Below, in pieces: positions 26,566-35,100 of a DNA stretch of 50,641 nucleotides (position 1 is the first letter of the stretch; each line of letters begins with the position of its first letter). A program made the translations under genes and the position numbers. The notes under the pieces are model-generated. The model ran no database searches and had not been told where the DNA came from. It saw only the letters and a program-made list of their open reading frames with translations. The DNA comes from Phyllobacteriaceae bacterium UBA1940 (GTDB taxonomy: Bacteria; Pseudomonadota; Alphaproteobacteria; Rhizobiales; Rhizobiaceae), in the NCBI GenBank assembly GCA_002336975.1, contig DDFA01000139.1, positions 1-50,641 on the forward strand, written 5' to 3'.

Positions 26566-27560
26566 TTCTTGAGTTCGAGGCCGACACCCTTGTTGACGAA
26601 CTGCAAGGTGTAGGCCTTGCCGATGTCGATGCCGTCCTTCATCACCTTGGCCTTGACCATTTTGCCGTAGAAGCCGTGCATGCGTTCGTCGGTCATCGCG
26701 CCGATGCCGAGCTTTTCGGCATCGCCGGAATCGACAATGCCGAATTTTTTCATCTGCGAGATCGAGAAAGCAATCAGCTCGTCGGTCATGTCCGGGTTGG
26801 CCATCTTGATCGCCTCGTTGGCGGCCTTGTTGTCGCCGTAGAGGTAATTGTACCAGCCCCTGGCCGATCCATCGACAAAACACTGCACCACCTGCGGCCG
26901 CTGGTCGATGGTCGACTGCATGGTCTCGATGGTGGTCGAATAGGTGTCGAAACCATGGTCGGCGAGCAGGAACTGGTTGGGGACAAAACCGCCCGCCTTT
27001 TCGATGGCGTAGGGTTCGGAGGTCACATATCCCTGCTGGGCCGACTTCTTGTTGGCCAGGAACGGCGCGGAATTGAAGGTGTAGGGCACCCGTTTCGACG
27101 CGTCGAAGCCATATTCCGACGTCAACCAGAGGAAGAACGTCTGCATGCCGGGGTCGGAGATGATGAATTGCTCGGCGTTCTTGAGGTCCTCCCAGGTGTC
27201 GAGGCCCTGGCCGGGATGGGTCATCAGCAGTTGCGGCTCTTTCTGGAATTCGGCGGCGACGATGCGCACGGGTATGTTCTGCTCGACCGCCAGGAAAGCC
27301 TGGATGACATTGCCGCCCATGTAGAAATCGACCTTGCCGGCCGCCAGCAACGGCCGTCCGGCGATCTGCGGGCCGCCCTGGGCAATGGTGACGTCGAGCC
27401 CGCAGGCCTTGTAGGAACCGTCAACCATCGCCTGGTAGAAGCCGCCATGTTCGGGCTGGGCGAACCAGTTGGTCTGGAAGACCACCTTTTCCTGCGCCGA
27501 AGCCGCGGCTGAGCCGGCGAGCAGAAACGAAACGGCGATACATGCAATCCTGGTGGTCAC
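26562..27560 (-). CDS. NMT1/THI5-like ABC transporter substrate-binding protein
   Basis: The 332-aa periplasmic protein has a signal peptide (MTTRIACIAVSFLLAGSAAASA-QE) and the NMT1/THI5-like fold pattern: QTNWFAQPEHGGFYQA, ACGLDVTIAQGGPQIAGRPLLAAGKVDF and ISDPGMQTFFLW. Family members bind pyrimidine precursors of thiamine, taurine, riboflavin and similar small rings. The GTG start at 27560 follows AAGGAG by 7 nt. It is the first gene of a five-gene operon with overlapping ends. I found no TPP riboswitch in its leader, which argues against thiamine-precursor control. Ligand unknown. Confidence 0.9.
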   Translation of the reverse strand: MTTRIACIAVSFLLAGSAAASAQEKVVFQTNWFAQPEHGGFYQAMVDGSYKACGLDVTIAQGGPQIAGRPLLAAGKVDFYMGGNVIQAFLAVEQNIPVRIVAAEFQKEPQLLMTHPGQGLDTWEDLKNAEQFIISDPGMQTFFLWLTSEYGFDASKRVPYTFNSAPFLANKKSAQQGYVTSEPYAIEKAGGFVPNQFLLADHGFDTYSTTIETMQSTIDQRPQVVQCFVDGSARGWYNYLYGDNKAANEAIKMANPDMTDELIAFSISQMKKFGIVDSGDAEKLGIGAMTDERMHGFYGKMVKAKVMKDGIDIGKAYTLQFVNKGVGLELKK

Positions 27561-27806
27561 GGGCCTGCTCCTTGAGGCGACGGCGTTGGGCCGTCTTTTG
27601 CGGCAACCCGATCAGAATGCAAGAGCAATTCATAGAACGATCCGCGACGCAATCGGTCGTGCGGGGGCTATTGAACGCTGGAGAGGTTAGGTCCAGAAAG
27701 CTTGGACGACAGCCGAGGTCGTGGTTCACATGCGGGACGGAGTGCGCCGGAGTCCCCGCAGGACGCCGAACATTCGAGCGCGAAAAGACCTGAACGGGAG
27801 AAGCCG

Positions 27807-28601
27807 ATGACGCGACGGATCTGGTGGGGCGACTTCGCCGCGTCCGAATTTCATCGCATCGACGCCGAGGCGACGATCGCCGTGCTGCCGGTCGCGGCGA
27901 TCGAGCAGCACGGGCCGCATCTTCCGCTGTCGACCGACGCGGCGATCATGCAGGGCATGATCGAGACCGTTATCCACATGCTGCCGGCGGACCGGGACGT
28001 ACGAATCCTGCCGATCCAGAGCGTCGGAAAATCCAATGAGCATCTGTTCGCGCCAGGCACGTTGACCTTGCCGGCGGCCGGGCTGATCGAGGCGTGGACC
28101 GAGCTCGGCGCCTCGGTGGCCCGCGCCGGCGTCCGCAAGATCGTCGTCGTCACCTCGCATGGCGGCAATGAGGAGATCATGGGCATCGTCACGCGCGAGC
28201 TGCGGGTTCGGTTTGACATGCTGGCGATCAAGTCGAGCTGGATGCGGTTTGGCCTGCCCGACGGCATGTTTTCCGATTTCGAAACGCGCCACGGCATTCA
28301 TGGCGGCGACTACGAGACGTCGCTGATGCTGCATTTCAGGCCGGATCTGGTCGACATGTCGAAGGCGCGCAATTTCTCCTCGCGCTTCACCGACGCGGCG
28401 GAGAGGTTCGATCTGTTGCGGCCGACCGGGCCGTTCGGCTTTGCCTGGATCGCTTCCGACATCAACCATCACGGCGTTGCGGGCGATGCGGCGCTGGCGA
28501 CGGCCGAGAAAGGCAAGGCGACCGCCGCGCACCAGGCCGCCGGCTTTGTCCGGCTACTGGCCGATATCGGCAAGGCCAGTCTCGACGAGTGGCTGACATA
28601 G
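27807..28601 (+). CDS. Creatininase family amidohydrolase
   Basis: The 264-aa enzyme carries creatininase-type metal ligands at E33, H35 and D44 (AAIEQHGPHLPLSTDA), then H118 and E122 in TSHGGNEEI, and the GDYETSLML segment. Numbering is within one residue of Pseudomonas creatininase at the first three sites. Family members hydrolyse cyclic amides (creatinine, formylated pyrimidine amides). GGGAG lies 8 nt before the ATG. It is divergent from the importer operon, with 246 bp between the starts, so it probably acts in the same pathway on the imported ring compound. Confidence 0.88.
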   Translation: MTRRIWWGDFAASEFHRIDAEATIAVLPVAAIEQHGPHLPLSTDAAIMQGMIETVIHMLPADRDVRILPIQSVGKSNEHLFAPGTLTLPAAGLIEAWTELGASVARAGVRKIVVVTSHGGNEEIMGIVTRELRVRFDMLAIKSSWMRFGLPDGMFSDFETRHGIHGGDYETSLMLHFRPDLVDMSKARNFSSRFTDAAERFDLLRPTGPFGFAWIASDINHHGVAGDAALATAEKGKATAAHQAAGFVRLLADIGKASLDEWLT

Positions 28602-28849
28602 GCGCCGCGCCGTCAATCGCCGGAACTGCTCAAGTATCCAATGCGCGTCGCGCTTTGGCTGTCACTGTCGCGGAGGTTGCCCGTCCGAACCTTGGATATG
28701 CAGGTTTTTGGGATGCGCACTGGCGGCCGCATCGTCGCCTCGCCGCGGGCAGAGCCCAGCTTGAGGCGGCCGCCCCGGTGCGCATCGCCACATGAGACCG
28801 AGGGCCCGGCATGTTGGAATCAATCCGCCAGGCCATTTCGTCGAAAAGG

Positions 28850-29533
28850 TCAGAAGCGAATATTCATGCCCACCTGAGCGGAGTCTATCTGATGCTTGAA
28901 ATTATATGTCCACTTTTGAGGGTAGGCATTGCCATAGTCGAAGGTCGAGCTTTTTCTGGAAAAACTAGTGTGGTTGTACTCGGCAAATACCGACAAATGT
29001 TCACTAATTCGATATTCGGCGCCTATCCCGGCCGCAATGCCTATTCGGTTGGCCGTAAGCTTGTCGTCTACAAGGCCCCATCGTTCATCGACACTTGAGT
29101 ATTCGAAGCGACCGAATGCCGGACCTGCGTTTGCGTAAACCAACAACTGAGGCTGGAGCAAATACCCCACACGAGCGGACAGCGTGGTGATAGCCTTGGC
29201 GTTCGACGACACGACTTCATCAACCTTCAGGAAACTATCGCCGTTAGAACCGGTCATCTCGTGACGCAGCCTTACCCCCAATACGGTATTGCCCCACTGC
29301 AGATCGGCGCCAGCCTGCAGAAAGCCGTAGAAATGCCCGCCGCCATAATTTGCCGCCTGATAGCCGGGCGCTCCCAACTGAGCCGGTGAATACTGATCCG
29401 TATTCAGGTGACTGCCAGCTACCCCGCCCCCAAAATAGAAGCCACTCCACTGAGGCGCTTCGTCAGCATAAGCGAAGGTGGAAGCGAGAACGCCGAATGA
29501 CGTCGATACGACGCACAAGAAACGAAAGCTCAA
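28850..29533 (-). CDS. Outer-membrane beta-barrel protein (Omp25/31-like)
   Basis: The 227-aa protein starts at TTG 29533 (GGGA upstream, weak). It has a signal peptide (FLCVVSTSFGVLASTFAYA), then the rhizobial Omp25/31 opening WSGFYFGGGVAGSHL, alternating beta strands, RVGYLLQPQLLVYANAG and EYRISEHLSVFAEYNH, and a C-terminal phenylalanine (GMNIRF) that is the usual signal for BAM insertion. It is clearly AT-richer than its surroundings, suggesting transfer or relaxed selection. It is not in an obvious operon. Confidence 0.85.
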   Translation of the reverse strand: MSFRFLCVVSTSFGVLASTFAYADEAPQWSGFYFGGGVAGSHLNTDQYSPAQLGAPGYQAANYGGGHFYGFLQAGADLQWGNTVLGVRLRHEMTGSNGDSFLKVDEVVSSNAKAITTLSARVGYLLQPQLLVYANAGPAFGRFEYSSVDERWGLVDDKLTANRIGIAAGIGAEYRISEHLSVFAEYNHTSFSRKSSTFDYGNAYPQKWTYNFKHQIDSAQVGMNIRF

Positions 29534-30069
29534 AGCAAAAATCCCAAAATAGTACGATCAACGCGCAATGTGAACAGCCATAACCGATTCGAACCGTCGG
29601 CGCGATATCTTAGAATGCTAACGGCATGAATCCTCCACGGTTGTTCAATCCGCCGCTTGGCGGTATTGTCGACTTGCCTCGAAGAAGCGGAGAACACCTC
29701 CTGAGACAGGAGGGTTTCCATGGGACGAGGCAACAGATCGACGTTGGAGTTCCGGCGTGGTGCGGCGCGGCTCGGCAGATGTCCGGCGATCCGTCAATTG
29801 ACGCTGTCATTTGAAAAGATCATCGAGGAGCAGGGACTTTCCTTGCTGGCGCCTTGTTGTGAAAACGCGATGTTCGCAGGCCGGCTCGATTCTCGGAACC
29901 GTGATTCATCCGATCGCATTCTTGAATCTCGGTCCAGGCTTGGACCCCCAGGCCTTCTGACGAAGGATCCCAAATTCTCCGAGCTCGGAGCGACAGCGTT
30001 CTGGCGGGATCGGATCGCCTGTCCAGATCCTGCAAGACGCGACCCGCCTTGGGCAGTGATGTATGGCGA
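29534..30069. other. Gene-poor stretch with structured elements between the barrel gene and pbpC
   Basis: No recognisable gene. A plus-strand frame opens at ATG 29720 behind AGGAGG but has no family signature and continues antisense into pbpC, so I do not call it. Base composition is lower in G+C than the flanks up to about 29.75 kb. It holds hairpins at 29650-29662, 29697-29713 and 29931-29946 (GGTCCA/TGGACC). Confidence 0.55.
29668..29742 (+). other. Possible structured RNA leader hiding a ribosome-binding site
   Basis: CCTCCTG-AGA-CAGGAGG (29697-29713) is a perfect 7-bp hairpin that covers an AGGAGG site 6 nt before ATG 29720. Around it TTGCCTCG (29674-29681) pairs perfectly with CGAGGCAA (29726-29733), and GTCG (29668-29671) with CGAC (29739-29742). 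Such nested pairing could gate translation, but the coding frame behind it is unsupported, so this may be coincidence or a non-coding RNA. Confidence 0.35.
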
Positions 30070-32151
30070 CTACTGCACGAACACGCTGACGCTGGCGGCG
30101 CGGCCGGCGGCGTCGATCACCGTCAGGGTCTGCTGGCCGGCGCCATCGGGCCGCCACTGGCTGACGCGGCGGCGCTCGATCGACGGCAGCGCCTTGCCGT
30201 TGGCCAGCCAGCGGAAGGGCGCGCGGCCGCCCTGGAGCTTGAGGACGAGCGGAGCGGTTTCGCCCGAGCCGGTCGAAGCCAACTCCATGCGTGCGCCTTG
30301 CGGCGGAAAGACGATGCGCGGGGCGGCCTCGGTGACGCCGGACGCAGTTTCCGAGGCGCTCGGCGCAAATCGGCGCAGCGTCACCGGCAGGTCGGCGAAA
30401 GCCTGGCGCAGCGCGCCGGCCGGGGCGCGCTGCAAGGGCAGGATGGCGACGCCCGACTTGCGGAAGGCGTCGAACAAAAGCGGCGCGGCGGTCGTGTAGC
30501 CCGATATTCCGGGAACGGCGCCGCCGTCGGCGCGCCCGACCCAGACGCCGAGCACATGGCGGCCGTCGAAGCCGACCGCCCATGCGTCGCGATAGCCGTA
30601 GCTGGTGCCGGTCTTGTAGGCGATGCCGGCGTCGGGCGCGTTGGGTGGAGGGCGAACGCCCGACAGCACGTCCGCGACCTGCCATGCGGCGACGGCGGGC
30701 AGCACGTCGCCGCGCAGCGCCGTCTCGCCCGATTTGCGCGGCCGGTCGGTCAGCGAGACGGAACGGCCGCCATTGGGGAATATCGTGTAGAGCTGCACCA
30801 GGTCGCGCAGGCTGACGCCGAGCCCGCCAAGGCCGATGGCCAGGCCCGCGCCCTTGCCGGGCGGCAGCGACGGCTGGACGCCGCCACTGCGGAAGCGCGC
30901 CATCAGCCGGTGCGGGCCGACCGAATCGAGCAGGCGGATCGCCGGCACGTTGAGCGATTGCTGCAAGGCGGTGCGGATCGAGACGTCGCCCTGATAAGCC
31001 ATGTCGAAATTGCGCGGCCGGTAGCCGGCGAAATCGGCCGGCCGGTCCTCGATGACGGTTTCCTGGGCAATGCGCCCGTCTTCGAAGGCCAGTCCGTAGA
31101 TGAATGGCTTCAGCGTCGAACCGGGCGAGCGCAACACTTTTGTCATGTCGATGAAGCCTCGCCGCGAGCGGTCGAGATAGCCGGCGGAGCCGACTTCGCC
31201 GACAATCTCGCCGGTCTGCGCGTCCGCCATCACCAGCGCCACCGAGAGATTGCCGCCGAGCCTCGATGCGGCATCGCGGGCGGCAATCTCCAGTCCCTGC
31301 TGGACGACGCGGTCGACGGTGACCGCAATGCGGGCGACGTCCGGTTGCTGGCGGCGCGCGGCGTCGGCAAGGTGTGGCGCGAGCGCGGGCAAAGCGCGGC
31401 GGCGGTCCGGCAGCGGTTCCGCCGCCGCATGCCTGGCTTCCTGCTCGACGACGACGCCGGCCTCGACGGCGCGCGCCAGAACCCGGGCGCGGGCGGCGCG
31501 GGCCGCTTCAAGATTGCGGTCCGGCCGGCGCAGTTCCGGCAATTGCGGCAGGGCGACCAAGAGCGCGGCTTCACCAAGCGTCAGGCGGCGCGGCTCCTTG
31601 CCGAACCAGGCAAGCGAGGCGGCGCGCACGCCCTCGATATTGCCGCCATAGGGCGCAAGCTCGAGGTAGAGCGTAAGGATTTCGTCCTTGCTCAGGCGAC
31701 GCTCGATCTGGATGGCGCGTAGCGCCTGGACGAGCTTGGCGTGGATCGAGCGTTTTTCGCGCGGTTCGATCAGACGGGCCAGTTGCATCGACAATGTCGA
31801 GCCGCCGGAAACGATCCTGCCGTTGACGAGAAGCTGCCAGGCGGCGCGCGCGACCGCCGCCGGATCGACGCCGACATGGCTGCGGAACCGCTTGTCCTCA
31901 TAGGCGACGAGCATGTCGAGGAAGCGGCGGTCGAGGGTTGCGATGTCGGCGTCGAGGCGCCAGCGCCCCTCGGACGTGGCGAAGGCGCGCAGCAGCGCGC
32001 CGTTGCGGTCGACCACTTCCACCGATCGTTGCGCGGCCTGTTCGAGCGGCGGCGGATAGGCGGCGTCGAGGCGCGCCGCGCCCCAGATGCCGGCCGCGGC
32101 CGCGATGGTGATTGCGGCTGCGGCGAATAGCGCGGCGCGCGCTTTCTTCAT
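30070..32151 (-). CDS. pbpC: Penicillin-binding protein 1C
   Basis: The 693-aa bifunctional peptidoglycan synthase has a short cytoplasmic start, one membrane anchor (AALFAAAAITIAAAAGIWG), a GT51 glycosyltransferase domain (YEDKRFRSHVGVDP, VSGGSTLSMQLARL), a transpeptidase domain (active-site SPGSTLKPF, QQSLNVPA, KTGTSYGYRDAW) and a C-terminal BiPBP_C domain. Order and length match PBP1C. Its ATG overlaps the stop of the alpha-2-macroglobulin gene by 4 bp. This conserved pair suggests the inhibitor and the synthase act together at sites of envelope damage, a known hypothesis for bacterial A2M. Confidence 0.95.
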   Translation of the reverse strand: MKKARAALFAAAAITIAAAAGIWGAARLDAAYPPPLEQAAQRSVEVVDRNGALLRAFATSEGRWRLDADIATLDRRFLDMLVAYEDKRFRSHVGVDPAAVARAAWQLLVNGRIVSGGSTLSMQLARLIEPREKRSIHAKLVQALRAIQIERRLSKDEILTLYLELAPYGGNIEGVRAASLAWFGKEPRRLTLGEAALLVALPQLPELRRPDRNLEAARAARARVLARAVEAGVVVEQEARHAAAEPLPDRRRALPALAPHLADAARRQQPDVARIAVTVDRVVQQGLEIAARDAASRLGGNLSVALVMADAQTGEIVGEVGSAGYLDRSRRGFIDMTKVLRSPGSTLKPFIYGLAFEDGRIAQETVIEDRPADFAGYRPRNFDMAYQGDVSIRTALQQSLNVPAIRLLDSVGPHRLMARFRSGGVQPSLPPGKGAGLAIGLGGLGVSLRDLVQLYTIFPNGGRSVSLTDRPRKSGETALRGDVLPAVAAWQVADVLSGVRPPPNAPDAGIAYKTGTSYGYRDAWAVGFDGRHVLGVWVGRADGGAVPGISGYTTAAPLLFDAFRKSGVAILPLQRAPAGALRQAFADLPVTLRRFAPSASETASGVTEAAPRIVFPPQGARMELASTGSGETAPLVLKLQGGRAPFRWLANGKALPSIERRRVSQWRPDGAGQQTLTVIDAAGRAASVSVFVQ

Positions 32152-35100
32152 TGCGCCGCCAGCACCCGCATGCGGCCAGTCGCGGTGCGCGCCGACAGTT
32201 CTGGCTGGTACATGTTCTCCACTGTCGCCGCCGGATGGGCGTAGTCGCCGGGCGTCACCGCGCGCACGACATAGGCGAAGGACATCGTCCGGTCGGACCC
32301 CTCGTCGCGGTCGAAGGCGGCGATGAAGCGGTCGTCGCGGAATTCGGTGTGCGCCGCCTCGACATCGCCGAGCCAGTCGAAATTCGACAGGTCCGCGCTG
32401 CGCATGATCGACGGATTGTCGATCTGGAAGCCCGCGGGCAACAGGTCGCTGACGAGAATGCGCGACGGCCAGGCATTGTCCTCGGTCACGGTCAGGACGA
32501 CGACAAACCGTTCGTTTTGACGCGCTTCGGTGATGTTCGTCTCCTCGCCGTCCATCGAGTAGTATTTCCGGTCGATGGTGAAGCCGCGGCCGCCGGCCGG
32601 CAGCGGGTCGATCGGCGAGGCGATGGTGGTGATGACCGCCTCGATCGGGTTGGCCGACTTGTTTGCGATGGTCACGGGCGCCGCGTCGATCTCGTTGCCG
32701 GTCTTGTGCAGGCCGTAGGCGCCGCTGTGCGGCAGGCCGTTGATCTCAAGGGCGATCGGGTCTCCGCCCTGTTTGACGGCGCGGGCCGCAAGCAGCATCC
32801 AGGCGTCTTCCTGGGTGGAGGTGTAGTTCCTGGAACCGCGCTCCTGCGCCACCAGCTGGATCATCGACGGCACGAGCGCTGGCTCGGGCCGGGATTCGGC
32901 GGCGAGCGCCAGCATGGCTGCGTCATCGCGCAGAGACGAGCCGTAGTCGGAGCGGGCCAGCGACTGGTTCACCGTCTTCCTGGCCAGGTCGAAAGCGGAC
33001 TGGAACGCCTGGTCGGACCTGACCTTGTCGTTGTAGAGCGCAAGTCCGGCGGCCAGGTGGGCGCGCGCCAGCGGCGTGGCGAACTGGCCGATCTGGGTGT
33101 CGGTGTAGTAGCGCAGATCGCCGACCGAGGCCTTCTTGTTGCGCGCCAGCACATAGAGCGCATAGGCCATCTCATTGCCCTTCTCCTCGATATTGTTGTC
33201 GTAGGAGAGCGAGTTCTGGAGATTGCGCAGCGCCTGGTCGAAGGCTTCCTGAGGCACGTCGAATTTCTGTTCGCGGGCCCGGGTCAGGAAGTCGGTGACA
33301 TAGGCGTCGAGCCACAGATCGCCGGAGCCGGGCGACCACAGGCCAAAACTGCCGGCCGACGACTGGTAGGACAGAACGCGCACGATCGCCTTCTGGATGC
33401 GGTCGCGCAACTCGGGATCCTCGTCAAGCCCCGAATCCTTGCCCAGTTCGCTCATATAGAGCAGCGGCAGCGCCCGGCTGGTGGTCTGCTCGGCGCAGCC
33501 ATAGGGGTAGCGGTCGAGGCTCATCAGCAGGGCCGGGATGTCGAGCACCGAGGAGCGCGAGACGCTGACCGAGATGGTCGCGCCCTGCTTGACGCTTTCG
33601 GCCAGGACGGCGGAATCGACTGTGAGCGACCCGGTGTTGGCGGCAAGCGTCACCACGCGGCGGGTCGCTACCGGCATCACGGCAGGCCGGATCGGGACGT
33701 TGAGCTGCTGGCCGACAGACAGGCCGGACGCATGCGACAGCGAAATGTCGACGGTGGCGTTGTCGGCCTCGCCGCCCACCAGCGGAATGGTGACCGATTT
33801 TCGGCCGCCGGCGGCGAGCTGGACGGTCTCGCTGTCGGCGTCGAGCATCAGGCCCTGGCCTTCGACGGCCAACCGGTAGTCGCCGGCGGGGCCGTCGGTG
33901 TTGGCGATGTCTAGCCGCAATTCGGCGCGGTCGCCGGGCGTCAGGAATTTTGGCATCGAGGCGGTGATGACCACCGGATCGCGGATGACGACGTCCGCCT
34001 GGGCGCGGCCGACGGCGCTGCCCGACCAGGCGACCGCCATGATGCGGGCGGTGCCGTTGAACTGCGGGATGTCGAAGCTGACGCTGGCGCGTCCGTCATC
34101 GCCGACTTCGACGATGCCGGAATAGAAGGCGACGAGTTTTTCGGTCGGCGGCTGGCCGGTCGAGGTCATGCCGCCGTCGCCGCCGGTGCGGATACGGCCG
34201 GCGGCGCCGAGCGAACCGTCGATCAGCCGGCCGTAGATGTCGCGCATCTCGACGCCCATCTTGCGCTGGCCGAAATACCATTTTCCGGCGTCCGGCGGCT
34301 GGTAGTTGGTCATGTTCAGGATGCCGACATCGACGGCGGCGACGGTGACATAGGCCTTGTCGCCGGCCGGCACATTGGCCAGTTGAAGCGGCACGACCAG
34401 CGCGCCGCGCGGCTCGATCTTTTGCGGCGCTTCAAGCGTCACCGCAATGGTGCGGCTGGCCGGATCGATTTGCAGCCATTTGAGGCCGATGGCGCGCATC
34501 GGCAGCCGCGATTCCTGGGCCTCGCCCGGCCGGTAGAGGGCGGCGGTGACATAGGCGCCGGCGCCCCAGTCGGACTTGACCGGGATGTCGATCGTCGCGC
34601 CTGTCTCAGGCACGGTAGCGGTGAAGGTTTCGAGCAGGCGGTCGGCGCCGACCGTCACCAGGACCTCGCCGGCGAAACGCGGCGAAATCTTCAGCCTGGC
34701 GGTTTCGCCGGCGGCGTAAGCCAGCTTGTCGAGCGCCACTTCAAGGCCGTCCGGCGTTTCCGTGGATGTGGCCGAGACGAACCAGCCGGCGTCGAAACCG
34801 ACGCTGGTGATCGCGCCCGACGGGGCGCTTACTTCCAGGCGATAGCGCCCCCAGGTGACGGGCAGGGACAGCGAGCCTTCCGTCGCCGCCAGCGCGTCGA
34901 CCTTGCCGTCAGCCACTTTCGAGGCGAACTCGACCGGCTCGTAGTTCCAGGAGCCGTCGCTGCGATACCATTGATAGTTGCGCTCGATGCGCACCAGCGA
35001 CCAGTCGAGACCCTTGAGATCCTGCCGCTTGCCATCCTGGTCGACTGCGATCACCTTGAACGAGGCGTTGGTTCCTTCCGGGACCGAGCCGCCCGAAAAC

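Noticed and set aside
27561..27806. TPP or other riboswitch upstream of the NMT1-type binding protein
   Set aside because: The conserved CUGAGA-type and other TPP segments are absent; only a 6-bp hairpin (27579-27595) is visible.
28589..28795. 68-codon frame overlapping the end of the creatininase gene
   Set aside because: It has no ribosome-binding site, no motif and no support beyond being open.
29720..30499. Plus-strand frame behind AGGAGG at 29720
   Set aside because: The second half is antisense to pbpC and the first half has no family signature, so it is not called as a gene.
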